A DNA stretch of 9,615 nt. Origin: Clostridiales bacterium (lineage in GTDB: Bacteria > Bacillota > Clostridia > Lachnospirales > Lachnospiraceae). The notes beneath the pieces were generated by a model. The model ran no database searches. It saw nothing but the letters and a program-made list of their open reading frames with translations, and was not told the origin of the DNA. Shown one piece after another: positions 1 through 7,512 of the stretch; positions within the stretch are counted from its first letter, which is position 1; each line of letters starts with the position of its first letter. The stretch is from positions 1 through 9,615 of the forward strand of contig JAJBVF010000381.1 of NCBI GenBank assembly GCA_020859965.1, written 5' to 3'. The position numbers were made by a program, and so were the translations under genes.

Positions 1-2357
1 ATTTTGGTGATTACTGCCAGGAAGAGGCGATCGCCTGGTCGGGGGAATTTCTGACGGACGCGGGCGGGCGGGATCCAGAGCGCCGTTATCCATCGGTTTA
101 CCTGGATGACGATGAAGCGTGGAATATCTGGCACGACAAGATCGGTATTCCGTCGGAGAAGATCTTCCGTTTTGGCAAGGAAGACAATTTCTGGGAGCAT
201 GGTGCGGGACCCTGCGGACCGTGTTCGGAGATTTACTATGATCGTGGTGATAAATATGGCTGCGGAAAGCCGGGCTGCACAGTCGGCTGCGACTGTGACC
301 GCTATATCGAGATCTGGAACAATGTCTTTACCCAGTTTGAAAACGATGGTAATGGCAATTATGAACTGCTGAAGCAGAAAAATATCGATACCGGTATGGG
401 CCTGGAGCGTCTGGCTGTGGTCGTACAGGATGTGGATTCGATCTTTGATGTCGATACGATCCAGGCATTGCGCGATAAGGTTTGTGAAGTCGCGAAAACG
501 GAATATAAGACGGACGAACAGAAGGATATCTCGATCCGCCTGATCGTTGATCATATCCGTTCCGCTACATTTATGATTTCGGATGGTATCATGCCGACGA
601 ACGAAGGGCGCGGCTATGTGCTCCGCCGCCTGATCCGCCGAGCGGCAAGACATGGACGTATGCTCGGCATTGAGGGCAGCTTCCTTTCAAATCTCAGTGC
701 GACTGTGATCGAGGGCTCGAAGGATGGCTATCCGGAACTGGAAGAAAAGAAAGAATTTATCTTTAAGGTTCTCTCTCAGGAAGAAGAGAAGTTCAGCCGT
801 ACGATCGACCAGGGTCTTTCGATCCTTGGCGATATGGAGGCAAAGCTTGCTGCGAAGGATCAGACAACATTGGATGGAAAGGACGCGTTCCTTCTGTATG
901 ACACTTATGGCTTCCCTCTCGATCTGACAAAGGAGATCCTAGAAGAAAAGGGTTATTCCATTGATGAGGACGGCTTCAAAGCCTGCATGGAAGAACAGCG
1001 GCAGAAAGCGCGCGCAGCCCGTGCTACGACGAACTATATGGGAGCCGACGCGACGGTATATGACCAGATTCCGGCAGCTATCACGACGGAATTTGTCGGA
1101 TATGATACCTTAAGCTGTGAATCCAGGATCACGGTGCTGACAACAGACACAGAGCTCACAGAAGCACTTACCGAGGGTGTGCGTGGCACGGTGATCACTG
1201 AGAAGACTCCGTTTTACGGCACGATGGGCGGTCAGGAAGGCGATACTGGTGTGATCTCCTGTGCAGCGGGTCGCTTTGTCGTGGAAGATACGATTCATCT
1301 GCTTGGCGGTAAGTACGGACATGTCGGATATATGGCTGAGGGTATGATCAAGACTGGTGATGCGGTGACACTGAATGTAGATGCGGATGGCAGAAGCAAC
1401 ACCTGCAGGAACCACAGCGCGACACATCTGCTCCAGAAAGCGTTAAAGACTGTCCTCGGTTCTCACGTGGAACAGAAGGGATCTCTGGTGACGCCGGATC
1501 GCCTGCGCTTTGACTTCGCGCATTTCCAGGCGATGACTGCGGATGAGCTTGCGCGGACAGAAGAACTGGTGAACCGCGAGATCGCGGCTTCTCTTCCGGT
1601 CGTGACACAGATCATGAGTATTGAGGATGCGAAAAAGACCGGTGCGATGGCATTGTTCGGCGAAAAATATGGAGACGAAGTGCGCGTGGTTTCCATGGGC
1701 GATTTTTCAAAGGAACTCTGCGGCGGTACGCATGTGGCAAATACCGGCGATATCACGACATTCAAGATCGTATCAGAATCCGGTATCGCGGCCGGTGTAC
1801 GCCGTATCGAAGCATTAACCGGAGCCGGTGTTTTTGCCTATTATAAAAAAGTGGAGCAGGAGCTTGCTGACGCAGCGAAGCTTTTGAAGACGACTCCCGC
1901 AGGCATTCATGAAAAGATTGTTGCACTTCAGGCGGAATTGAAAACAGTTACCAGCGAAAATGAATCGCTGAAGAGCAAGCTGGCAAAGGATGCGCTCGGT
2001 GATGTCATGGATCAGGTATGTGACGTGAACGGCGTGAAGCTGCTTGCTTCGAAGCTGGAAGGCGTCGATATGAATGGACTCCGCGACCTGGGCGATCAGC
2101 TTCGTGAGAAGCTGGGTGAGGGTGTGGTTCTGCTTGCCTCTGTAAATGACGGCAAGGTTAGCCTGATGGCTGCGGCGACGGATGGTGCGATGAAAAAAGG
2201 CGCGCATGCTGGCAACCTCATCAAAGGCATTGCAGCACTTGTAGGCGGCGGCGGTGGCGGACGTCCGAACATGGCGCAGGCCGGTGGTAAGAACCCGGCA
2301 GGTGTGGATGCTGCACTGGAGAAAGCGAAGGAAGTGCTCGCGGATCAGCTGAAGTAA
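1..2357 (+). CDS. alaS: alanyl-tRNA synthetase, 5' truncated by the window edge
   Basis: Cytoplasmic class II enzyme that charges tRNA-Ala with alanine and clears mischarged Ser/Gly in an editing domain. The frame is open from base 3 and gives 784 residues. It starts inside the catalytic domain (FGDYCQEEA), continues through motif 2 (GPCGPCSEIYYD) and motif 3 (DTGMGLERL, fragment residues 129-137). The editing zinc site is intact: HSATH at 471-475 and CGGTH at 573-577. The 102-residue spacing between them equals that of E. coli AlaRS (H564 to C666), so about 93 N-terminal residues are missing and the full length is near 877. A coiled-coil stretch and the glycine-rich C-Ala domain (GGGGGGRPNMAQAGG) close the protein. 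A cysteine cluster (C87, C92, C96, C98) sits between motifs 2 and 3. No intrinsic terminator follows; the rpsU promoter begins 58 bases after the stop. Confidence 0.98.
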   Translation, partial: FGDYCQEEAIAWSGEFLTDAGGRDPERRYPSVYLDDDEAWNIWHDKIGIPSEKIFRFGKEDNFWEHGAGPCGPCSEIYYDRGDKYGCGKPGCTVGCDCDRYIEIWNNVFTQFENDGNGNYELLKQKNIDTGMGLERLAVVVQDVDSIFDVDTIQALRDKVCEVAKTEYKTDEQKDISIRLIVDHIRSATFMISDGIMPTNEGRGYVLRRLIRRAARHGRMLGIEGSFLSNLSATVIEGSKDGYPELEEKKEFIFKVLSQEEEKFSRTIDQGLSILGDMEAKLAAKDQTTLDGKDAFLLYDTYGFPLDLTKEILEEKGYSIDEDGFKACMEEQRQKARAARATTNYMGADATVYDQIPAAITTEFVGYDTLSCESRITVLTTDTELTEALTEGVRGTVITEKTPFYGTMGGQEGDTGVISCAAGRFVVEDTIHLLGGKYGHVGYMAEGMIKTGDAVTLNVDADGRSNTCRNHSATHLLQKALKTVLGSHVEQKGSLVTPDRLRFDFAHFQAMTADELARTEELVNREIAASLPVVTQIMSIEDAKKTGAMALFGEKYGDEVRVVSMGDFSKELCGGTHVANTGDITTFKIVSESGIAAGVRRIEALTGAGVFAYYKKVEQELADAAKLLKTTPAGIHEKIVALQAELKTVTSENESLKSKLAKDALGDVMDQVCDVNGVKLLASKLEGVDMNGLRDLGDQLREKLGEGVVLLASVNDGKVSLMAAATDGAMKKGAHAGNLIKGIAALVGGGGGGRPNMAQAGGKNPAGVDAALEKAKEVLADQLK

Positions 2358-2414
2358 TCAGGATATGTAATCAGAAAACGAAGCAGCCATTTGATATAAA
2401 AAAACGAAAAATGG

Positions 2415-2442
2415 TTGACGAAAGCGGAATTTATGGTATACT
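2415..2442 (+). promoter_or_regulatory. rpsU promoter, sigma-A type with extended -10
   Basis: The -35 is TTGACG (2415-2420, five of six consensus bases). A 16-base spacer separates it from -10 TATACT (2437-2442), and TGG directly precedes the -10, giving the TGn extension at 2434-2436. Transcription should start near 2449, leaving a leader of about 70 bases before the rpsU ATG. This gives S21 its own transcription unit, separate from alaS. Confidence 0.8.
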
Positions 2443-2449
2443 TGCATTA

Positions 2450-2506
2450 GTGCAATTTAGATTACCCAGACAGTTGTGTCTTGCACAATCTACAGCTGGA
2501 GGGAGG
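2450..2506 (+). promoter_or_regulatory. rpsU mRNA leader with competing complementary segments
   Basis: Two perfect 6-base complementary pairs are interleaved: GTGCAA (2450-2455) with TTGCAC (2481-2486), and TAGATT (2458-2463) with AATCTA (2487-2492). The two 3' arms touch. A third alternative pairs TTGTG (2474-2478) with CACAA (2484-2488), possibly extended by CCAG (2466-2469) with CTGG (2496-2499). That last arm enters the GGAGGGAGG ribosome binding region. The 5' arm of the first pair lies at the predicted transcript start. I see the complementarity directly; a role in S21 control is inference, and I cannot match it to a named leader family. Confidence 0.35.
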
Positions 2507-2513
2507 TTAGGTG
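2498..2513 (+). promoter_or_regulatory. rpsU ribosome binding site (double)
   Basis: GGAGGGAGG (2498-2506) is a very strong Shine-Dalgarno sequence but lies 14 bases from the ATG. A second match, AGGTG (2509-2513), sits at the usual 7 bases. Together they fix the start at 2521. In-frame codons further upstream would place the start before these sites. Confidence 0.7.
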
Positions 2514-2520
2514 TGAGACA

Positions 2521-2697
2521 ATGTCAAATGTCATCGTAAAAGAAAACGAATCACTGGACAGCGCATTACGCCGTTTCAAGAGAAACTGCGCAAAGGCTGG
2601 TATCCAGCAGGAGATTCGTAAAAGAGAGCATTACGAGAAGCCGAGCGTAAGACGGAAGAAAAAGTCTGAAGCAGCTCGCAAAAGGAAATACAATTAA
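2521..2697 (+). CDS. rpsU: 30S ribosomal protein S21
   Basis: Small basic protein of the 30S platform, near the 3' end of 16S rRNA, that helps in translation initiation. It has 58 residues beginning MSNVIVKENESLDSALRRFK, the classic S21 N terminus, followed by an arginine- and lysine-rich helical tail (KPSVRRKKKSEAARKRKYN). The length is normal for the family. The ATG at 2521 matches the family start; the open frame extends further 5' but those codons precede the ribosome binding site. The gene has its own promoter (2415-2442) and terminator (2742-2774), so it is probably monocistronic. In many Firmicutes rpsU lies near yqeY; here it follows alaS and precedes cls. Confidence 0.97.
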   Translation: MSNVIVKENESLDSALRRFKRNCAKAGIQQEIRKREHYEKPSVRRKKKSEAARKRKYN

Positions 2698-2741
2698 TGT
2701 GCTATATCCCGATTTGAAGAGAGAATCGAGGACGAAGGACG

Positions 2742-2774
2742 AAATCCCTGATCGTTATCCGGTCAGGGATTTTT
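2742..2774 (+). terminator. rho-independent terminator after rpsU
   Basis: AAATCCCTGA (2742-2751) pairs perfectly over 10 bases with TCAGGGATTT (2763-2772). The stem can be extended by a G-T and a C-G pair towards a 7-base loop, and the T run ends at 2774. On the opposite strand the T run is only three bases before a C, so the terminator looks one-directional. Just 5' of and overlapping it is a tandem copy of the 7-mer GGACGAA (2730-2743). Confidence 0.93.
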
Positions 2775-2855
2775 AGTAAGAGTGCCACACGGTTCGATCT
2801 TACGGAAAGGCAAGAGTCAGACTTCGTATTTGTGACTTGAAAGCGTGAGAGGTGT

Positions 2856-4391
2856 ATGAAAAAAAAGACTGGGAACACAGCCGGAAGAATTATTTCTTTT
2901 GCTCTGGCTGTGCTTATTCAGGTATTGTGGATCATTTTTGTAGCTGTTGTTCTGGGCAACCGATATCAGATCATCACAACGTTGATCAATATTTTAAGTA
3001 TTCTGGCGGTGCTCTGGCTGGTCAGTAAAGATATGAATCCTGCTTATAAACTGGCATGGACGATCCTGATCCTGGCGGTTCCGATCGCAGGCGCTGTGAT
3101 TTATTTTGTGCTCGGGAAACCCAGACTAGGATCAAGACTTAAAGATAAACTGGATGAGGCGGAGGAGAAGACGAAAGGATATCTGAAAGATGAGAGTGCG
3201 GTGCGCGATGTATTAAGGGCAGAGAATGTTTCCGCGGAATGTCAGTCCGATTATATCTGGAAGAATGCCGGATATCCGGTGTATACGGATACAGAGACGA
3301 AATATTTTCCCTCCGGAGAAGAATTCTTCCCTGCCTTTATGGAAGAACTGGAAAAGGCGGAACATTTTATATTTATGGAATACTTTATCATTGATGATGG
3401 CGAGATGTGGCAGAGTGTCCTGGATGTGCTGGAAAAGAAGGCGAAGATCGGCTTGGATGTGCGCATGATTTATGACGACTGGGGATGCGCAAGCAAGATG
3501 CCGCAGACGTTTGAATGGGAATTGAAAGCGAGAGGTATCCGATGTGAGGTATTCAATCCTCTGATTCCAGTTGTTTCTGTTGTGCTGAATAACCGTGACC
3601 ACAGAAAAATTGCTGTGATAGACGGCTATACAGCTTTTACAGGAGGAATCAATCTGGCAGATGAGTATATCAACCGCATTGAGCGCTTTGGCTACTGGAA
3701 GGATACTGCTGTCATGCTGCGGGGCGAGGGCGTCTGGAGCTTTACGATGATGTTTCTGAAGATGTGGAGCGTTCTGGCAAATGAGAATGTAGCTTATGAC
3801 AGGTATCGCCCGCACAACTGGCATGAAGAGCCTTTTACCGGCAGAGGATTTGTCCAGCCTTATTGTGATACACCAATGGATCAGGAGACTGTCGGCGAAA
3901 ATGTTTATCTGAATATTATCAACCGCGCAAAAGACTATGTCTATATATTTACACCGTACCTTATCATCGACAATGAAATGCAGACTGCATTGTCGCTGGC
4001 GGCGAAAAGTGGAATTGATGTTCGAATCGTCACACCCGGTATTCCGGACAAAAAAGCAGTTTTTCTTCTTACACAGTCCTATTACGAACCACTTCTTCGG
4101 GCAGGGGTCCGTATTTACGAGTATACGCCGGGATTTATTCACGCGAAATCTTTTGTGTGCGATGATAAGATCGCAACGGTTGGTACAGTCAATCTGGATT
4201 ACCGGAGCCTTTACCTGCATTTTGAATGCGGGGTCTGGATGTATGACACGGATGCTGTGATGGATGTAAAGAAAGATTCCCTTGCTGTGTTTGAGGAGTC
4301 GAGGGAGATTACGATAGAGGATTGTGAGAAAAAAAGCTTTGTCCGGCGTTTTGGACAGAGCATCCTGCGGCTGTTTGCACCGCTCATGTAA
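2856..4391 (+). CDS. cls: cardiolipin synthase, two-HKD phospholipase D family
   Basis: Membrane enzyme of the ClsA type that joins two phosphatidylglycerol molecules into cardiolipin and glycerol. The 511-residue length is normal. The N terminus has hydrophobic segments at about 12-34, 39-56 and 66-87 (PLDc_N region). Two PLD catalytic motifs follow: HRKIAVID at 249-256, followed by FTGGINLADEY, and HAKSFVCD at 429-436, followed by TVGTVNLDYRSL. These are the two H-x-K-x4-D sites whose histidines act as nucleophile and acid/base in the family. The start ATG at 2856 is the only ATG after an in-frame TGA at 2838; its GAGG site (2849-2852) is only 3 bases away, an unusually short spacing that may lower translation. 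The rpsU terminator lies upstream, so it needs its own promoter in 2775-2850; I could not identify a convincing one. Confidence 0.95.
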   Translation: MKKKTGNTAGRIISFALAVLIQVLWIIFVAVVLGNRYQIITTLINILSILAVLWLVSKDMNPAYKLAWTILILAVPIAGAVIYFVLGKPRLGSRLKDKLDEAEEKTKGYLKDESAVRDVLRAENVSAECQSDYIWKNAGYPVYTDTETKYFPSGEEFFPAFMEELEKAEHFIFMEYFIIDDGEMWQSVLDVLEKKAKIGLDVRMIYDDWGCASKMPQTFEWELKARGIRCEVFNPLIPVVSVVLNNRDHRKIAVIDGYTAFTGGINLADEYINRIERFGYWKDTAVMLRGEGVWSFTMMFLKMWSVLANENVAYDRYRPHNWHEEPFTGRGFVQPYCDTPMDQETVGENVYLNIINRAKDYVYIFTPYLIIDNEMQTALSLAAKSGIDVRIVTPGIPDKKAVFLLTQSYYEPLLRAGVRIYEYTPGFIHAKSFVCDDKIATVGTVNLDYRSLYLHFECGVWMYDTDAVMDVKKDSLAVFEESREITIEDCEKKSFVRRFGQSILRLFAPLM

Positions 4392-4458
4392 CAGAAGTTG
4401 TATTTATTGTTTTTTCTGTTCTGCATTCTCTGGATGAAGTGTGCTGTTCCTACGCTTT

Positions 4459-4489
4459 GTCATGTTTCCCGGATCCTTTTCATATAGTA
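4459..4489 (+). promoter_or_regulatory. candidate sigma-E (mother-cell) promoter of the D,D-carboxypeptidase gene
   Basis: GTCATGTT (4459-4466) matches the B. subtilis sigma-E -35 consensus GKCATATT at seven of eight positions. After a 14-base spacer, CATATAGT (4481-4488) matches the -10 CATACANT at seven of eight. The -10 also fits the sigma-K form CATANNNTA, but no AC lies at the sigma-K -35 position. Predicted start is near 4495, about 23 bases before the ATG, with a weak GGGA site at 4504-4507. A sigma-A reading (TATGAT, 4488-4493) lacks a good -35. Consensus sequences are from memory of B. subtilis. Confidence 0.55.
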
Positions 4490-4517
4490 TGATAAGAAAA
4501 TACGGGACGTTAAAAAA

Positions 4518-5807
4518 ATGAGAAAGAAAGTGTCTTTTCTTCTTACATTGTGGCTGATCATCCTGTCCGGAATTGTATATGATGGGATCCATGTGTATGC
4601 GGATTTTGCCGGAACTTCAGGAGACAGAATCCACGAAGAACAATCCGGCCCTGATGAAATGGAAATGCCCGGCGAAAATATGGCAGATGTCTCTTCACAG
4701 GAGTCTGATCTGGAAATTGAGACACCGCATGCGGCGGTGATGGAAGTATCGACCGGAACGATTTTATATGAAAAGAATGCGGATGAGCGTGTACACCCGG
4801 CCAGCGTGACGAAGGTGATGACAATTCTGCTTATTTTTGAGGCAATCGAGAATGGGGAGATCTGTCTGACAGACGAAGTGGTCACCAGTGCGCATGCGAA
4901 GTCAATGGGCGGATCGCAGGTGTTTTTGGAAGAAGGAGAAAAGCAGACTGTGGAGACGCTGCTGAAATGTATTATCATTGCTTCCGGAAATGATGCGGCG
5001 GTTGCGATGGCGGAGAAGATATGCAGTACGGAAGAGGCATTTGTAGAGCGTATGAATGAAAAGGCGGCAGAACTTGGCATGGTAAATACTCATTTTGCAG
5101 ATTGCTGCGGCCTTACAGAATCCGGGGAACATTATACATCCGCAAAGGATGTGGCAATCATGTCAGGAGAACTTCTGGCCAATTATCCGGAGGTGACCGA
5201 TTATTCTGATATCTGGATGGAGGATATTACGCATGAGACTGCGCAGGGGAACAGCATTTTTACGCTTACCAATACGAATAAGCTGCTGCGGGCTTATGAT
5301 GGATGTGATGGATTGAAGACCGGAAGCACAAGTTATGCAAAATACTGTTTAAGCGCGACAGCAATGCGGGATGGCATTCGCCTCGTGAGTGTAGTGCTGA
5401 CTGCGCCGGATACCAAAACCAGGTTTTCCGAGGCTGCACAGCTGCTGGACTATGGCTTTTCAAAATGTTCGATGTATTACGATGAAGAGATGCCGGCGCT
5501 TCCGAAAATAGCGGTGGAAGGCGCGCTCCAGGAAGCATTTACTGTGTGTTATGATGGGGAATTCTCCTATTTAAGCACATCCGGTGAGGATTTTTCTCAG
5601 ATTGAAAAGCATCTGGAATGGGAGAAAGAGACGGCGGCTCCTCTGGAAAAAGGAGACACGGTCGGCTTTTGCGTGTATGAGTTGAATGGAAAAGAGATTG
5701 GCCGTGTATCCATCGTGATGGCGGAAGCGGCTCAAAAGGCCGGCTACACAGACTATCTTGGCCAGGCATGGCAAAAATGGATGCTATACTTTTCATATAT
5801 AATGTGA
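4518..5807 (+). CDS. D-alanyl-D-alanine carboxypeptidase (DacB/DacF type, peptidase S11)
   Basis: Exported penicillin-binding protein that removes the terminal D-Ala from peptidoglycan pentapeptides outside the membrane. It has 429 residues. A signal peptide covers residues 1-28 (MRKK, hydrophobic core, HVYA cut site). An acidic linker spans about 29-73. The serine peptidase domain holds all three motifs: SVTK at 96-99 (catalytic serine), SGN at 156-158 and KTG at 267-269. A PBP5-like C-terminal beta domain follows at about 310-405, and the end (LGQAWQKWMLYFSYIM) resembles the amphipathic helix that ties such enzymes to the membrane. The Shine-Dalgarno is weak (GGGA, 10 bases away). B. subtilis has both DacB (sigma-E, spore cortex) and DacF (sigma-F) in this family. 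The candidate sigma-E promoter favours a DacB-like role, but sequence alone does not settle the name. No spoIIA genes follow, unlike the dacF locus of B. subtilis. Confidence 0.93.
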   Translation: MRKKVSFLLTLWLIILSGIVYDGIHVYADFAGTSGDRIHEEQSGPDEMEMPGENMADVSSQESDLEIETPHAAVMEVSTGTILYEKNADERVHPASVTKVMTILLIFEAIENGEICLTDEVVTSAHAKSMGGSQVFLEEGEKQTVETLLKCIIIASGNDAAVAMAEKICSTEEAFVERMNEKAAELGMVNTHFADCCGLTESGEHYTSAKDVAIMSGELLANYPEVTDYSDIWMEDITHETAQGNSIFTLTNTNKLLRAYDGCDGLKTGSTSYAKYCLSATAMRDGIRLVSVVLTAPDTKTRFSEAAQLLDYGFSKCSMYYDEEMPALPKIAVEGALQEAFTVCYDGEFSYLSTSGEDFSQIEKHLEWEKETAAPLEKGDTVGFCVYELNGKEIGRVSIVMAEAAQKAGYTDYLGQAWQKWMLYFSYIM

Positions 5808-5813
5808 TATAAT
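5785..5813 (+). promoter_or_regulatory. promoter of the metallophosphoesterase-scpA-scpB operon
   Basis: A perfect -10 TATAAT (5808-5813) is preceded by TGA, giving a TGn extended -10. TATACT (5785-5790), 17 bases upstream, is a weak three-of-six -35. The TGA of the extended element is also the stop codon of the upstream carboxypeptidase gene (5805-5807). A second TATAAT lies at 5798-5803, ten bases earlier, without a visible -35. The leader to the ATG at 5869 is about 48 bases. Confidence 0.65.
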
Positions 5814-5868
5814 AAAAAAGATTTTAGATCACAACAGTATATCTTTATCCGAAAGGACAGAGGAAGGA

Positions 5869-6681
5869 ATGCCAGATTTTAAGATAACACGATACCGGAT
5901 TCGCATTGAGGAAAATCAACGGGGGCCGGAAACACCGTTTACCGCAGTTTTTTTGTCAGACCTCCACAATGCCTCTTACGGTGAGAATAACAGCCGCCTT
6001 TTGAAAGAAATACGGAATGAGAATCCTGAAATCGTATTGATAGCAGGAGATATGTTGACGTCTGCGAAAGAACCGCAGATGGATGCGGCACTCTCTCTGA
6101 TGAATGAACTGACTAAAAAATATCCGGTTTATTATGCGAACGGGAATCATGAAAGCCGATTGAAGATGAATACCGATATATATGGGGAATGCTATGAGGA
6201 TTATGCTACTGCTATCCGAAGCTGCGGCGTACATCTGCTGGAAAATACCTGTGAGCAGTTGGAGATACACCGGATGCCAGTTACGATCTGGGGACTGGAG
6301 ACTCCGCTGGAATACTACGGACGTTTTCACGGGAAAGAGCTGATGGCGGAACAGATAGAAGGTATCCTTGGGAAACCGATCGCACCCGGATATCATCTTC
6401 TTCTTGCGCATCATCCCGCATGGTTTGACGCCTATGTTGCCTGGGGGGCGGATCTGACGCTGTCCGGGCATCTGCACGGAGGCATTGTACGTCTGCCACT
6501 TCTTGGCGGGGTGATCAGCCCTCAGTTTCGGCTTTTCCCGAAGTATGACAGAGGCCTTTTCACTCAGAATGGAAAGAAAATGGTAGTGAGCGCGGGCCTT
6601 GGCGGGCATACCATAAATGTTCGTGTGAACAATCCGCCAGAACTTATCGTTCTGGATTTCGCTGGGAAAGTGTCCTCATAG
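5869..6681 (+). CDS. metallophosphoesterase, calcineurin-like (YkuE/YaeI type)
   Basis: Probable dinuclear-metal phosphoesterase; the substrate is unknown. The 270 residues carry the full family signature in order: D31-L-H33, G60-D61, G92-N93-H94-E95, H181-H182 and G200-H201-L-H203-G-G. These supply the ligands for two metal ions. Related proteins include YkuE of B. subtilis and YaeI of E. coli, often linked to lipid or envelope phosphodiesters. This copy lacks the membrane helix or twin-arginine signal that some relatives have, so it is predicted cytoplasmic. The ATG at 5869 has AGAGG (5859-5863) 5 bases upstream. It is the first gene of an operon, with scpA starting 19 bases after its stop; whether it shares a process with chromosome condensation is not shown. 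Confidence 0.9.
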   Translation: MPDFKITRYRIRIEENQRGPETPFTAVFLSDLHNASYGENNSRLLKEIRNENPEIVLIAGDMLTSAKEPQMDAALSLMNELTKKYPVYYANGNHESRLKMNTDIYGECYEDYATAIRSCGVHLLENTCEQLEIHRMPVTIWGLETPLEYYGRFHGKELMAEQIEGILGKPIAPGYHLLLAHHPAWFDAYVAWGADLTLSGHLHGGIVRLPLLGGVISPQFRLFPKYDRGLFTQNGKKMVVSAGLGGHTINVRVNNPPELIVLDFAGKVSS

Positions 6682-6700
6682 ATGGATAAATGGAGCTATA

Positions 6701-7492
6701 ATGATGGGAATTCCGGTTAAACTGGAGAAGTTCGAAGGACCGCTCGATCTTCTTTTACATTTAATAGAAAAAAATAAAGTCAGTATTTACGACATTCCGA
6801 TTGCACTGATCACGGATCAGTATATGGAATATATTGCGCAGCTTCCCGGTGAATCGCTGGATGTGATGAGTGAATTTCTGGTGATGGCGGCCACTTTGCT
6901 TGACATCAAATCACGAATGCTTCTGCCCCCGGAAAAGACAGAAGAAGGGGAAGAAGCAGATCCGCGTGAAGAACTGGTACAAAAGCTGCTTGAGTATAAA
7001 ATGTACAAGTATATGTCCTATGAGCTTCGCGACTGTATGGAGGAAGCAGAGGGACACTTTTATAAGGAAGCGACAATCCCGGAGGAAGTGGAGTCATACC
7101 GTGAACCGGTGAATGTAGAGGAAGTGCTGAGTACAGTGACGCTGGAACGTCTGTACGCGGTGTTTCTTGATGTTATGAAACGGCAGGAAAACCACATTGA
7201 TCCTGTGCGAAGCCGTTTTGGCTGTCTGAAAAAAGAGGATATCAATCTGGGCGAGACGATGCGTTTCGTCGGGCAGTATATATTTGAAAAGAAAACGTGC
7301 AGCTTTCATGAGATTTTATTGCTCCGTTCCGGAAAACAATATAAGATCGTCACATTTCTTACTTTGCTGGAACTGATGAAGGAAGGCAAAGTGGAGGTGG
7401 AACAGCCGGAGAGTTTTGCTGATATCAGCCTGACCTGGACCGGAAAAGATTTAGATGAAGATATGAGCGATCTGGCGGCTGATTATGAATAG
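6701..7492 (+). CDS. scpA: segregation and condensation protein A (kleisin)
   Basis: Kleisin subunit of the SMC-ScpA-ScpB condensin complex, which bridges the SMC heads and helps compact and separate the chromosome. It has 263 residues, typical for the family. The N-terminal SMC-neck binding region shows the hallmark FEGPLDLLLHLIEKNKVSIY (residues 10-29). The acidic middle (EKTEEGEEADPREE) is usual, and the C-terminal winged helix that binds an SMC head is at about 190-245. Two ATG codons are adjacent (6701 and 6704); GGAG at 6692-6695 is 5 or 8 bases away, so either may be used. It is followed by scpB after 20 bases, the common scpA-scpB order. No smc gene is in the window. Confidence 0.97.
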   Translation: MMGIPVKLEKFEGPLDLLLHLIEKNKVSIYDIPIALITDQYMEYIAQLPGESLDVMSEFLVMAATLLDIKSRMLLPPEKTEEGEEADPREELVQKLLEYKMYKYMSYELRDCMEEAEGHFYKEATIPEEVESYREPVNVEEVLSTVTLERLYAVFLDVMKRQENHIDPVRSRFGCLKKEDINLGETMRFVGQYIFEKKTCSFHEILLLRSGKQYKIVTFLTLLELMKEGKVEVEQPESFADISLTWTGKDLDEDMSDLAADYE

Positions 7493-7512
7493 TAGCGAGG
7501 AGAGAACTGACG

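Noticed and set aside
2386..2415. GCCATTT and AAATGGT inverted repeat after alaS as a terminator.
   Set aside because: The stem is AT-rich with a 16-base loop, has no T run after it, and runs directly into the rpsU -35 box.
3213..4220. A 335-codon open frame on the - strand, inside cls.
   Set aside because: It overlaps completely the coding frame of a clear cardiolipin synthase with both HKD motifs. Its translation is rich in Cys, His, Ile and Arg with no recognisable domain, as expected for a mirror frame. No ribosome binding site or promoter was evident for it.
4390..4420. AACAGAA/TTCTGTT inverted repeat at the cls stop codon as a terminator.
   Set aside because: The 7-base stem is weak, the loop is 17 bases, and the T-rich run is in the loop and 3' arm rather than after the stem.
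4488..4493. TATGAT as a sigma-A -10 for the carboxypeptidase gene.
   Set aside because: The best -35 at a 17-base spacer is TTTCCC, only three of six consensus bases; the overlapping sigma-E-like match is much stronger. It cannot be fully excluded as a weak second promoter.
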